40,669 bases of DNA, from positions 1 through 40,669 of the forward strand of contig JAGVVU010000009.1 of assembly GCA_018304605.1 (NCBI GenBank), read 5' to 3'. Made by a program: the position numbers and the translations under genes. Shown here piece by piece: positions 1-8,256 of the stretch (its first letter is position 1; every line of letters starts with the position of its first letter). The DNA is from Candidatus Aenigmatarchaeota archaeon (GTDB taxonomy: Archaea; Aenigmatarchaeota; Aenigmatarchaeia; GW2011-AR5). The notes beneath the pieces are model-generated. The model worked only from the letters and a program-made list of their open reading frames with translations, ran no database searches and was not told the DNA's origin.

Positions 1-1367
1 CACTATCGCTGGGTCACTGGCGCGGAAAACAGAACCCGGAATCAGCTTTATCTCCGCCGGGCGCGTGAGACCCTCAATCTCCTTCTTCTTGAGTTTTTCC
101 TCCTCTTCCTTTGTCCATTTCTCATAGTCCTCTATAAGCCTGTAGATGATGTCCGACTGGAGAATCTTGACGCCCTTGTCCTTTGCAAGCGTTTCGGAGT
201 CTTCCGCTATTGAGCTGTTGAATGCGATGAGAACCCTGTAGTTATTGTTCTTGTTGACTTCCGCCTTGATCACATCCTTCTTCGTCACGTTGCCTATCGT
301 AGCCTCGCGGACCGGATATTTCTTGAAAACGCTTATGAGAGCCTCCAGACTGCCCAGCGTATCAGCCTTGAGTATGAGACCTTCCTCGTCCGTTGTTATC
401 TCGACTTCTTCCATTTCCTTTTCGAGATCGTCCAGCAGCTTCTCCGCTTTCTCGAACGTCTTCGCAGTCCTTATTGGAGACCCTGCGGTAACTGCGTCAA
501 GGCCCGGCGCAACTATCTTCACGCCTGCGGCGGCATATACTTCGTTGACGCTCCTGAACTTCTTCTCCGTTCTCATGTCCCTCATCGGCTCTGGCAGCAT
601 GAGCGCGCGTATCTTTGCGATCATCGGGCTTCTTCCCCCGACCACGAGAAAGTCGTTCTTTGCTATCGACCCGTCGTAGATTATCGAGTCTATCGTCACT
701 CCAAGTCCGGTCACTTCCTTGACTTCCAGCACCATCCCTTCGGATTTGTCCGTGCTGACAAGCTGGTCTTTGAGGAACGTCTGGGCAAGGCCAAGGATAG
801 TGACGAGCAGGTCTGGTATGCCTTCGCCTGTTTTTGCAGAAATCGGCACCGCAGCGACAGTCGTCTTGAAGTCTGTCAGTAGAATTTTTGCTCGAACATG
901 CCTTTCACTTCATCGCTCTGCGCGGCAAAATTGTCAAGGAAGCACTCCCCGCCTGACCAGCCGCTGATGCGGTCTATCTTGTTGACGGCTATGATGAAAG
1001 GCGTCTTCGTCCCCTTGAGTATATCGATGCTCTCGATTGTCTGGGGCATGAGTCCCTCGTTTATGTCGACTACAAGCACTGCCAGGTCAGCTATCGACCC
1101 GCCTCTTTTCCTGAGCGTGGTGAACGCCTCGTGGCCCGGTGTGTCGATGAAGAGTATGCCGGGAACGGTTATATCAAATTTGAACTTGCTTATCAGGGCA
1201 GTGCACATTCCTTTTACGATATCAGAAGAAATCTCCGTTGTGCCTATTGCTTGCGTGATGCCTCCGCTCTCTTTGGCAGCAACAGCCGTTTGTCTGATTT
1301 TGTCTAGTATTGAAGTTTTTCCGTGATCGACATGTCCTAAAATTACAATTATTGGCTGACGAAGCAT
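1..1367 (-). CDS. infB: Translation initiation factor aIF5B/IF2, frameshifted, 3' end outside window
   Basis: GTPase that promotes initiator tRNA placement and subunit joining. The start at 1367 (MLRQPIIVILGHVDHGKTS) fits the archaeal family N-terminus. G1 (GHVDHGKT), G3 (DTPGH) and G4 (NKID) are visible. The frame opened by this start hits TGA at 876-878 just after FEQKFY. The downstream frame (positions 1 to about 885) continues with TDFKTT, then AVPISAKTGEGIPDLL and domain II, up to PGSVFRASDPAIV at the window edge. From memory of the family, some 15-20 residues (the helix ending near RFDRV) are missing at the junction. So there is a small deletion plus a frame change, from assembly error or real decay. 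Three tandem 21-bp repeats lie directly upstream. Confidence 0.9.
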
Positions 1368-1430
1368 AATTATCAACTCTTTTGTCTAAATTATCAACTC
1401 TTTTGTCTAAATTATCAACTCTTTTGTCTA
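1368..1430. repeat. Three perfect tandem 21-bp repeats before infB
   Basis: The unit AATTATCAACTCTTTTGTCTA occurs three times without a mismatch at 1368-1388, 1389-1409 and 1410-1430. The first copy abuts the infB ATG. On the gene strand each unit reads TAGACAAAAGAGTTGATAATT, so each carries GTTGAT, a weak Shine-Dalgarno-like match, and TAATT. Only the copy next to the ATG can act as a ribosome site. The others may be replication-slippage copies or a regulatory array. Confidence 0.9.
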
Positions 1431-1485
1431 AAAACATACTTTATTTCATTCCCCCGACTTGAGAAAAATATTTGACTTAATTATT

Positions 1486-1554
1486 TATAGTGAATCCCGT
1501 ATGAAGGATTCATATATAGTGCACAAGGAAACTAATATATTCAGGTCCTTATAG
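1486..1554. repeat. Two short hairpins with TATAG flanks between infB and the next gene
   Basis: TATAG at 1486-1490 is followed by TGAATCC (1491-1497), an 8-nt loop, GGATTCA (1506-1512) and TATATAG. A second weaker hairpin has AAGGA (1525-1529) pairing with TCCTT (1546-1550), followed by ATAG. The flanks resemble the TATAG-hairpin family at 31.6 and 32.8-33.1 kb, so these may be divergent members. No gene is seen in 1440-1574. Confidence 0.5.
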
Positions 1555-1574
1555 AGCTATAAATGGCATGATAC

Positions 1575-2204
1575 TCATTCGTTCTCTACATGTTTTTCTA
1601 TTCCGTGAACTTCATGGAATTCGTGCTCTTTGTACGCTTCTTTCTTGCCAGCCAGTATCATGAGTATCCTAAGGAGCAGCACCAGAAGCACGAAGCCGAA
1701 GAGAGCCTGCCCGATCTGTCGGGACACAAAAGCCCCCTTCTCAATGATTGTGAAGTGTATCAATACAAGGAAAAATGCTATGTACCCCACGCGCTGAAGC
1801 TTTTTCCATTTCGCATAGCCCATCCTTGCAATTGCTTTGCCTGTAGAAGTGGCAGCCATGAGCGTGAATATGGCGAATGCTACTATGCCTGAAATCGTTG
1901 AATAGAGATTTTCCGGGTCTGCTATCGTGCCAAATGCGATTATCAGCACGCCGGCGACGTGTATGGCCGCGAAAAGAAACCCCCACAGACCGAGAGGCTT
2001 CCTGTGGCGGAGCATCGGAAGGAACGCATCCGGTTTCATCCTGCTGAGCGGCCCCAGGACAAAGCACAGACCGATGACAAATGTGGCTGCTATCGCAAAG
2101 CTGTTGCTGGCGACGCCGGGAGAGAGCGGCCTCGCCCTTATCGCGACAAAATAGAACAGAACGAGAAGGAAAATTATCACCGGAACAAAATGTATCTTTT
2201 TCAT
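1575..2204 (-). CDS. Ferric-reductase-like / MsrQ-like integral membrane protein
   Basis: A 209-residue protein with about six hydrophobic segments. The pattern fits the ferric reductase-like transmembrane domain family (heme-binding FRD/YedZ-MsrQ type). Candidate axial histidines lie in RHRKPLGLWGFLFAAIHV (residues about 65-82) and LIHFTII (about 150). The FAD/NAD domain of true ferric reductases is absent, so it would need a redox partner. An MsrA gene lies in the window (35.4 kb) but is far away, and MsrQ works with MsrP rather than MsrA in bacteria. The C-terminal tail is soluble and rich in His and Glu. The gene lies 49 bp after a same-strand gene (2254-2748) and may be cotranscribed with it. 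Heme binding is inferred. Confidence 0.7.
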   Translation of the reverse strand: MKKIHFVPVIIFLLVLFYFVAIRARPLSPGVASNSFAIAATFVIGLCFVLGPLSRMKPDAFLPMLRHRKPLGLWGFLFAAIHVAGVLIIAFGTIADPENLYSTISGIVAFAIFTLMAATSTGKAIARMGYAKWKKLQRVGYIAFFLVLIHFTIIEKGAFVSRQIGQALFGFVLLVLLLRILMILAGKKEAYKEHEFHEVHGIEKHVENE

Positions 2205-2253
2205 CAGAATTATTTTGAATTCAGCAATAATAAAGAATTATAGCGGCGTTATT

Positions 2254-2748
2254 CTAAATAATAAGGGAAAGTCTGGCTGCCATTGAAGAGTTTCTGGGCG
2301 CCCAAAGGATGGCGTCTTTCGTCTCAAACTTCTCAAAATAATCACCGTCAGGAAAGTCCTTTCCATGGACATATATGAAAGGCCCGGAGCGCCTCGGATA
2401 ACTTACGGGAAATTTGGTTACCCAGTCCCAAGGGAGAAGCCTTACTTCCCTCTCAACAACATTCTTTTCTACGTTTGACCTTATTCTTCTTGGTCTTATC
2501 CGAAGGTCGTACAGGAGAAATGCAAAATAAAGCTCAATACCTGGATAACGTTCTGGGAATCCGACAACTTGGTAATTGTCAACAGCATAATTTTGGTGCC
2601 ATCTGGCATATCTTCCTTTTAGTTCTATGCCGGTTGTTTCATCAAGAAGGTCGATTCCAAGTTCGTCATTTATCGGAATATCAAGGACTTCGCCAAGCCA
2701 TTTTTTATGTTTCTGCTCGGAAATTGTGGTGAATCGTCTTGGATCCAT
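2254..2748 (-). CDS. Hypothetical protein with PD-(D/E)XK-like motif
   Basis: I do not recognise this family. The chosen start is ATG 2748 (MDPRRFTTIS); a TTG start at 2766 is possible but less likely. A TATA-like CTTTTAATACC at 2769-2779 lies about 26 nt upstream of ATG 2748, suggesting a leaderless message. The segment LGIDLLDETTGIELKGR has an Asp, a spacer of about ten residues, then E-L-K, which is the layout of a PD-(D/E)XK nuclease core (D-x(n)-ExK). This is followed by Y-x-VD-x2-QVVGFPERYPG. A restriction-like nuclease or DNA-repair function is possible, but the evidence is motif spacing only. Confidence 0.6.
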   Translation of the reverse strand: MDPRRFTTISEQKHKKWLGEVLDIPINDELGIDLLDETTGIELKGRYARWHQNYAVDNYQVVGFPERYPGIELYFAFLLYDLRIRPRRIRSNVEKNVVEREVRLLPWDWVTKFPVSYPRRSGPFIYVHGKDFPDGDYFEKFETKDAILWAPRNSSMAARLSLII

Positions 2749-2768
2749 TTGAAAGAAATAGTTCAAGG

Positions 2769-2779
2769 GTATTAAAAGC
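2769..2779 (-). promoter_or_regulatory. TATA box for 2254-2748 gene
   Basis: CTTTTAATACC on the minus strand, centred about 26 nt before ATG 2748. This is the usual archaeal TATA-to-start distance and supports that start. Confidence 0.5.
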
Positions 2780-2827
2780 GAGAGAAATTGGATTATGCCG
2801 GCTCATCATGACTCAGGGAGTTAACGG

Positions 2828-2836
2828 ACTTAAATC
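2828..2836 (+). promoter_or_regulatory. TATA box for the 2857 methyltransferase
   Basis: ACTTAAATC centred about 25 nt before ATG 2857, with no Shine-Dalgarno motif. This points to a leaderless transcript. Confidence 0.5.
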
Positions 2837-2856
2837 AGCGATTCCAATGTTCTGCT

Positions 2857-3600
2857 ATGAAGAATATCAAGAGCTGGAAAAAAGAAGAGGCGGCAGCATT
2901 TGAGGGGTGGGATTTTTCTCATTTGAAAAACAGGACAGCCGAGGAGAAGCCGCCTTGGGATTACGCCGGCTTGGCAAGAAACCTGGTCAAAAATTCAGGA
3001 GCTGTGCTTGATATGGGAACCGGGGGCGGGGAGGTTTTTTCCTCGTTCGCGCCCTTCCGTAAGGCAGTTGCCACAGAGGGCTATCGCCCAAACTATTTGC
3101 TCGCAAGGAAAAGGCTCGGTCCGCTGGGCGTCAAGGTGGTGTATTTTGCGAATTCAACGACAAGAAAGCTCCCGTTCAAGAACGGGGAGTTCGACCTCGT
3201 CTTGAACAGGCATGATGCTTTCAACATCACTGAAATATTCAGAATTCTAGAAGATGGCGGCATATTTTTGACAGAGCAGGTTGGGAAAAATAATTTGACA
3301 GACTTGATGAGATTTTTCAATGCAAGACCGCAGTTCAACGTGGCCTCTTTCCAGCGCGTAAGGAAAGGGCTGAAAGGTGCGGGATTCAAAATAAGATTCG
3401 CTGAAAATTGGGAGGGCAAAATAGAATTCAAGGATGTGGGAGCAGTAGTTTATTTCCTCAAAAATATCCCTTGGGTCGTGAAAGACTTCAGCGTCGACAG
3501 GCACATGGAATATCTCTTAAAGTTGCAGAAAAAGCTTGAGAATGGCAAAAAGCTCGTTTTCAAAGAAAATAGCTACTTGATTCAGGCTGAAAAGCCATAA
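2857..3600 (+). CDS. Class I SAM-dependent methyltransferase
   Basis: A 247-residue protein with a Rossmann-type methyltransferase core. Motif I is VLDMGTGGGEV (about residues 49-59), the acidic end of strand 2 is TEGY, and LPFKNGEFDLVLNRH (about 109-123) corresponds to the post-I/motif IV region. EIFRILEDGGIFLTEQ follows the motif VI-like pattern of methyltransferase type 11 proteins. The substrate cannot be read from sequence. It is monocistronic on the plus strand with a TATA box about 25 nt upstream. The C-terminal quarter is basic and helical. Confidence 0.85.
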   Translation: MKNIKSWKKEEAAAFEGWDFSHLKNRTAEEKPPWDYAGLARNLVKNSGAVLDMGTGGGEVFSSFAPFRKAVATEGYRPNYLLARKRLGPLGVKVVYFANSTTRKLPFKNGEFDLVLNRHDAFNITEIFRILEDGGIFLTEQVGKNNLTDLMRFFNARPQFNVASFQRVRKGLKGAGFKIRFAENWEGKIEFKDVGAVVYFLKNIPWVVKDFSVDRHMEYLLKLQKKLENGKKLVFKENSYLIQAEKP

Positions 3601-3623
3601 TAAAGATATGATTCGAATCACGT

Positions 3624-4246
3624 TCAGTGCTTAATGTTCTTCTCGACGACATCGATGATGATAGGAACCATTATGTCCGGTCCGCCGACCACTTCAATAT
3701 TTTGGACCATGCCTTTGTCTCCGTAGTATTCAAGTAGTGGCTGTGACTGGCGGACATACGTGTCCTGCCTGTCCTTTATCGTCTCGTAATTGTCATCCCT
3801 GCGAGCAGCGGCGGCAGGCGCAGCGAGCCCCGGTTTATGTCTGCGATGTTGTATATGTTCCCGCAGTTCTCGCAGATTCTTCTGGCTAGCGCCTTTTCGA
3901 TTATTATGTCCTCGTCAAGCTCGAAGTTGATTACTATGTCAATATCCGTCATCTCTTCCAGTGCTTTTGCCTGTTCCATCGTGCGAGGGAATCCGTCAAG
4001 AATGAAGCCTTTTTTAGCGTCGTCCTTCTCTATTCGCTCCTTGAACATCTTTATCGTGACGTCATCCGGCACGAGCTGCCCCTGCTTCATGTACTCGTTT
4101 GCAAGCTTTCCGAGAGGACTGCCCTCGGCCACATGCGTCCTGTACATGTCGCCAGTCGCGATATGAACGATGCCGAGCTTTGGCGCTATGCGCGATGCGT
4201 ATGTACCCTTGCCGCTCCCGGGCCTGCCAAAGAATATTATTCTCAT
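3624..4246 (-). CDS. adk: Adenylate kinase (bacterial-type, Zn LID), frameshifted in LID
   Basis: Converts ATP + AMP to 2 ADP. The start at 4246 gives MRIIFFGRPGSGKGT with the P-loop. ATGDMYR, DDVTIKMF and FILDGFPRT follow as in the bacterial-type Adk family. The first zinc pair of the LID is present (CENCG). After RLPP the frame runs into a stop at 3776-3778. A second frame resumes with RDDNYETIKDRQDTYVRQSQ, then LLEYYGDKG, ending VEKNIKH with TGA at 3624-3626. The second Cys pair of the LID (usual form CxxCGG) is missing, roughly 15 codons. So this copy has a deletion plus frameshift exactly in the LID. A repeated leader element abuts the ATG. Confidence 0.88.
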
Positions 4247-4310
4247 ACAAATCCTTTTTCTTGAAAAAAAAGTCTTTGTGAACCCAAAAAGAACCTGTGT
4301 TCCTAAAGAC
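4247..4310 (-). repeat. Repeated leader element, copy 1 (adk)
   Basis: This 64-nt leader ends exactly at the adk ATG and is shared with rpl30e (17803-17868). Read on the minus strand it has GTCTTTAGGAAC, a variable 5-nt stretch, TTCTTTTTGGGTTC, ACAAAGAC, then a CTTTTT/AAAAAG-type hairpin and GGATTTGT before the ATG. GTCTTT pairs with AAAGAC, and GAAC with GTTC inside it. The variable bases fall in the loops. Confidence 0.75.
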
Positions 4311-4335
4311 TTTAATTTCGTATTATTATTTTGGG

Positions 4336-4420
4336 CGTTTTTGCGAACGCCAGTGAGCCTCCATTTAATATGTTTTCTTTTCCAGTAGGGGTTTTCTCTT
4401 TTCAAAAGAAAAGGCTTAAA
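4336..4420 (-). repeat. Post-stop hairpin module downstream of rps10
   Basis: On the rps10 strand the stop is followed by CCTTTTCTTTTGAAAAGAG, then ACTGGAAAAGAAAACATATTA, then GGCTCACTGGCGTTCGC (4343-4359) and GTTTTT/CGCC, which can form a hairpin with GGCGTT. The same pieces recur at 17056-17140, 25695-25782, 26046-26084 and 28018-28092. The T-rich stretch just after the stop could also end transcription. Confidence 0.6.
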
Positions 4421-4747
4421 TTAGTCCGTAAGCTCGATTTCAATATTGACTTCGCGCGGAATCCGGATTCTTGTTATCTGCCTGAGGACACGGTCATTTG
4501 CGCCGACGTCCAGGATGCGTTTGTGGATCCTCATCTCCCACGTCTCCCAGTTGCCGCCTCCGCCTCCCCTGTGCATCCCGTCGCCGCACGGAGTCTTCAT
4601 GACTGGTATGCGAAGCCTCTTCGTGGGAAGCGGTATCGGTCCCGATACGCCCACGCCTAGTTTCTGCGCAACGTCCTTTATCTCGCAGCAAAGATCATCT
4701 AGCATCTTTGGGTCTTTGCCTGTCAGTTTTATCCGGGCTGTGTTCAT
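4421..4747 (-). CDS. rps10: 30S ribosomal protein S10 (uS10)
   Basis: A 108-residue small-subunit head protein. ARIKLTGKDPKML, GPIPLPTKRLRIPVMKTPCG and WEMRIHKRILDV are typical of archaeal uS10. A Gly-rich GGGGGN run sits in the loop that varies between lineages. In many archaea S10 follows EF-1A; here EF-1A is 2 kb upstream on the same strand with a glycosyltransferase gene between them. A TATA box at 4771-4779 lies about 25-30 nt before the ATG, so the message is probably leaderless. Confidence 0.95.
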   Translation of the reverse strand: MNTARIKLTGKDPKMLDDLCCEIKDVAQKLGVGVSGPIPLPTKRLRIPVMKTPCGDGMHRGGGGGNWETWEMRIHKRILDVGANDRVLRQITRIRIPREVNIEIELTD

Positions 4748-4770
4748 ACAGCTATTTAGTCGAACTGAAA

Positions 4771-4779
4771 GTATAAAAG
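4771..4779 (-). promoter_or_regulatory. TATA box for rps10
   Basis: CTTTTATAC on the minus strand, about 24-32 nt before the S10 start, at the canonical archaeal promoter distance. Confidence 0.6.
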
Positions 4780-4807
4780 CATTGGCATTTTAATTATTTG
4801 TGATCGT

Positions 4808-5050
4808 ATGCCTACGCTAAGTCTGTGGAAAAACAGGGAGACGACTCTTGTAATTGGAAATGTGGAATATCACGGAAGAGTTGTGAAGGGAGACTATACG
4901 CAGGATAGGGGCTTCAAGACTGAAAACACTCCAGAAAGATTGGAGCCAGGCTATGTATTTCAGACAGATGGTGGTGAGGAGATCAGATTATACACTAATG
5001 GGTCGCCTCGAGTAATTGCCGTGGACAGGCGTTTAGTCCAGGTAGATTAG
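4808..5050 (+). CDS. Hypothetical 80-residue protein
   Basis: Unrecognised. GTGATC sits 2 nt before the ATG, matching the anti-Shine-Dalgarno tail, and a TATA-like TTTTAATTA is upstream, so expression is plausible. The protein is soluble and beta-rich (TTLVIGNVEYHGRVVKGDYT). It ends in a 4-bp overlap with the convergent glycosyltransferase stop. Confidence 0.6.
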   Translation: MPTLSLWKNRETTLVIGNVEYHGRVVKGDYTQDRGFKTENTPERLEPGYVFQTDGGEEIRLYTNGSPRVIAVDRRLVQVD

Positions 5051-6525
5051 TCCCTGACTAGTTCGAGACCGGCAACACGGTTATCATCCAGGATGAAGCC
5101 TTTTCCGTTCGCGAAATTGCAGCTTTTTTCCAGTATACTGCTTGATGAGAACATCACAAAGCACGGATTGGTGTTTATGGAAATGTTGTATGCCCTTGAG
5201 ATTTTCTCGCTAAGCAGCAGCATGTAATTATGCTCGTACCTTCGCGGGGCGTTGCAGCCGTTGCCGAGCATGATTAAGTCGTCCGATTCGTAGATGACAG
5301 GAAATTCCCTGACAAAAGTCCTGTTCTGCGCCCACTCGGGCTCTGCTATGGAAGGAAAAAGGACGATTATATCGCCCTCCTCTACGCTCTTTCCGACAAG
5401 CTCCCTTCTCGGGAACGGCTCCGATGGCTGGCCAAGATAACTCATTATCGGCCATGCGTTTGTGAGCAGCCTGCAGTTGTCCAGGTTGTTTTGGCGCAGG
5501 ATATCGATTGAGTTTTGGTATTTTCCCCTCGACTCGTAGCCGCCATTCATCGAAAGGAAGTATCCCAAGTTCAGGGTCATGATGGCTATTACTACAATCG
5601 CTCCTAATCTCTTCCTTCCAATCCATTTCGCGCCTATTGAAGAGAAATAAGCCACAGGCAGCGCTATAGGGAAGAGATACCTCAGCTCCTTCGAGGGCGT
5701 TGAGACATATTGGTAAATTGACATTGCGAATATTATAATAAGAAGGACGCTCGCCTTTTCCCTGCAGAGAAACTTCATGGTTTTTGTTTCCTTGATTCTC
5801 CATTCTGAGATGGTTTTGTATAATCCTGCAACGAAGAGCGGCAGCAGGAATGATATTGCCGTTAGTATATGAACGATGCTCGCAGGCTGCGTGAAGTAAT
5901 GCCTGTACTTGAAGTTCAGCGCGTAGCTGTCGGCGAGCGAAGTGAGCATGTTACCGGTCGTCAAAAAGTTAAAGGCAAGCCAGAGGATTGCCGGGATCGC
6001 GAACAGTGCCAGCGCCGCCAGTATTTTTCTTGGATGTCTGTTCGAGAAAACAAGCGGCAAAAAGACCAGGAAATTGTACCTTGCAAGGCATGCGAGACCA
6101 AGGAACAGACCTGCTTTCGGGCTTTTCTCTAGAAGATAAACAAGGAACAGCCCAAGCAGCGCAAGTGAAAGAAGCTCGGCCCCGTTTATCATCCCGTAGA
6201 AGAGGACCATCGGCGAAAGCGAGAAAATGTAAAATATTTCCCTGCCTATCTTCATCCTGTCCGCGAGGCGGATGGTAGAATACAGGAAGAGCACAGACGC
6301 GAGTATTATGAAAATGTATTCGGAAATCGGGCTGGCTCCGAGCGCGTAAAGCATGAACGGCACGAGAGGCGGCCTGCTAATTTCATAATAGCTTCCCCCG
6401 TTCCAGTATTCGGCATTCGAAGCGTACGAAGCGAAATCCCATGATACGAATGAGTGCTGCCAGACGAAGAACAGTGTTGACAAGGCGAATGTTGCCGCAA
6501 GCAGCAATTCTTTCTTCCTTATCAT
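5047..6525 (-). CDS. GT-C-like membrane glycosyltransferase (PMT/ArnT-like)
   Basis: A 492-residue protein with an N-terminal hydrophobic anchor, about ten transmembrane segments over residues 5-345 and a soluble C-terminal domain. The first external loop (SWDFASYASNAEYW, then YYEISRPPLVPFML) has the Asp and the EISRPP-type motif of the dolichyl-phosphate-mannose-mannosyltransferase/ArnT-like fold. It would use a polyprenyl-phosphate sugar outside the membrane. The acceptor is unknown; surface glycans or N-glycoproteins are possible. It follows the 6547-6750 gene by 21 bp and is probably cotranscribed. Confidence 0.75.
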   Translation of the reverse strand: MIRKKELLLAATFALSTLFFVWQHSFVSWDFASYASNAEYWNGGSYYEISRPPLVPFMLYALGASPISEYIFIILASVLFLYSTIRLADRMKIGREIFYIFSLSPMVLFYGMINGAELLSLALLGLFLVYLLEKSPKAGLFLGLACLARYNFLVFLPLVFSNRHPRKILAALALFAIPAILWLAFNFLTTGNMLTSLADSYALNFKYRHYFTQPASIVHILTAISFLLPLFVAGLYKTISEWRIKETKTMKFLCREKASVLLIIIFAMSIYQYVSTPSKELRYLFPIALPVAYFSSIGAKWIGRKRLGAIVVIAIMTLNLGYFLSMNGGYESRGKYQNSIDILRQNNLDNCRLLTNAWPIMSYLGQPSEPFPRRELVGKSVEEGDIIVLFPSIAEPEWAQNRTFVREFPVIYESDDLIMLGNGCNAPRRYEHNYMLLLSEKISRAYNISINTNPCFVMFSSSSILEKSCNFANGKGFILDDNRVAGLELVRD

Positions 6526-6546
6526 GATAATAATTGAGCCTGAGAA

Positions 6547-6750
6547 TTATTTAGCTCCTTTTTTTAGTTGTCTGAAGTGCTCGCTGCTCAAATACTGGAT
6601 TTTTACAGAATCGTCATAAGGCGACCGTAGAACGGAGTCGATGGCATCCTCGGCCGAGAAAGGTTTTCTTTCTTCCATGTACATTTCGAGCTTTAGCCGC
6701 TCAGATTTGAAAAACGTGTCATGCCTTCTGCCCCACATGGACCATTTCAT
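6547..6750 (-). CDS. Hypothetical 67-residue protein
   Basis: Unrecognised small soluble charged protein. ATG 6750 is chosen because GGGGTGAC lies at the right spacing upstream; the GTG at 6759 overlaps that motif. It contains RKPFSAEDAIDSVLRSPY and a basic C-terminus (LKKGAK). It is probably cotranscribed with the downstream glycosyltransferase. Confidence 0.55.
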   Translation of the reverse strand: MKWSMWGRRHDTFFKSERLKLEMYMEERKPFSAEDAIDSVLRSPYDDSVKIQYLSSEHFRQLKKGAK

Positions 6751-6875
6751 ATTTGTCACCCCAAATCAGAGTAAAAGAACTGTAAGTAGGCAAATTCGTT
6801 TAAAGAATAAAACAAGAACGAGGAATCCGTTCAGACTGCCGTCCTATGCAAATGCCCGCAAGCCGAATGAATTTG

Positions 6876-8141
6876 TTACACGACCACATCGATGCAGATT
6901 CCGGCAGCCACAGTCTGTCCCATGTCTCTTATTGCAAAGCGAGCCAGTTCAGGCATGTCAGACTGTTTCTCTATGATCAGCGGCTTCGTCGGCTTTATCT
7001 TTATTATTGCCGCGTCGCCTGTTTTCAGGTAGTCTGCATTTTCTGTGATGGCCGCTCCGGTCTTCGGGTCCATCTTCTTCACTATCTCAGTCACGGTGCA
7101 TGCCACTTGCGAAGTGTGCACGTGGAAGACAGGCGTGTACCCCTTGCTTATCACGGACGGGTGATTCAATACTATTATTTGTGCGGTGAATTCCTTTACG
7201 GGCTTTGCTGCATTTTGCGGGTGGCACGCCACATCGCCGCGCTTTATGTCGCCCTTGCCGACTCCTCTTACGTTGAAGCCGACATTGTCTCCAGGGAATG
7301 CCTCGTTTACCTGCTCGTGGTGCATTTCTATTGACTTGACCTCTCCCTGTGCGCCTGACGGGACGAAAACAAGCTTGTCGTTGACCTTCATCGTTCCTGT
7401 CTCAATCCTGCCCACAGGCACCGTGCCTACGCCGGTTATGCTGTACACGTCCTGTATCGGAAGTCGGAGCGGCTTTCCCGTGGCCTGCTCGGGGACCTTG
7501 AAAAGGTCGAGCGCTTCAACGAGCGTAGGACCCTTGTACCATCCCATGTGCTCTGATTTCTTAGCCACGTTGTCGCCGACATAACCTGATGTTGGCACAA
7601 ACTGCATCTCTTCTGTCTTGAATCCGATTCCCTTGAGAAGTTTGATCATTGCCTCTTTCGTCTCTGTGTACTTCTTCTCGTCGTAATTGACTGCGTCCAT
7701 CTTGTTGATTGCTACAATCATCTGGCCGACGCCCAGCACTTTTGCAAGATAAGCGTGCTCTTTCGTCTGCTCCTGGACTCCTTCCTTTGCGGAGCACACG
7801 AGGATTGCGCCGTCTGCCTGGCTCGTTCCAGTTATCATGTTCTTGACGAAGTCCCTGTGTCCGGGCGCGTCTATGATCGTGAAGTAGTATTTTGCAGTGT
7901 CGAATCTCTGGTGCATGATGTCTATGGTCACGCCTCTTTCTCTCTCTTCCTTCAGCCTGTCCATGATGAATGCGAATTCGAACGTCTCTTTTTTCAGCTC
8001 CTTCGCCAGATCTTTTAGCTTTCTCATCTGCTCGTCCCTGACGGCTCCTGTGTCGTAGAGCAGCCTGCCTACAAGAGTTGATTTTCCATGGTCGACGTGA
8101 CCAATCGTTACAAGATTCATGTGTGGTTTCTTTTCAGCCAT
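6876..8141 (-). CDS. tuf: Elongation factor 1-alpha (EF-1A/EF-Tu)
   Basis: Delivers aminoacyl-tRNA to the ribosome. 421 residues from ATG 8141, which is preceded by GAGGTGC. GTP-binding motifs are [21 protein letters not shown] and [13 protein letters not shown] is the switch I region. Domains 2 and 3 are complete (PVGRIETG, then [13 protein letters not shown] near the end). A TATA box at 8214-8222 gives a leader of roughly 45 nt. Length and motifs look intact. Confidence 0.97.
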   Translation of the reverse strand: MAEKKPHMNLVTIGHVDHGKSTLVGRLLYDTGAVRDEQMRKLKDLAKELKKETFEFAFIMDRLKEERERGVTIDIMHQRFDTAKYYFTIIDAPGHRDFVKNMITGTSQADGAILVCSAKEGVQEQTKEHAYLAKVLGVGQMIVAINKMDAVNYDEKKYTETKEAMIKLLKGIGFKTEEMQFVPTSGYVGDNVAKKSEHMGWYKGPTLVEALDLFKVPEQATGKPLRLPIQDVYSITGVGTVPVGRIETGTMKVNDKLVFVPSGAQGEVKSIEMHHEQVNEAFPGDNVGFNVRGVGKGDIKRGDVACHPQNAAKPVKEFTAQIIVLNHPSVISKGYTPVFHVHTSQVACTVTEIVKKMDPKTGAAITENADYLKTGDAAIIKIKPTKPLIIEKQSDMPELARFAIRDMGQTVAAGICIDVVV

Positions 8142-8213
8142 TTTTCTGCACCTCATTCGTACAAGTATATTTTTTCATTGAGATTCTTTATTAAAAGAAG
8201 CTCACTTCTAAAA

Positions 8214-8237
8214 CCTATAAACAAATCTTTTTAAAGG
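8214..8237. promoter_or_regulatory. Divergent promoters: EF-1A (minus) and 8257 gene (plus)
   Basis: GTTTATAGG at 8214-8222 on the minus strand is a TATA box for EF-1A. CTTTTTAAAGG at 8227-8237 on the plus strand is centred about 25 nt before ATG 8257, implying a leaderless message. The two boxes lie 4 bp apart, so TBP/TFB loading at one may affect the other. Confidence 0.55.
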
Positions 8238-8256
8238 TTATTAATATCGTCTGCTT

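Noticed and set aside
870-900. Programmed frameshifting in infB
   Set aside because: Slippage would not explain the missing residues, and no slippery heptamer plus pseudoknot is evident.
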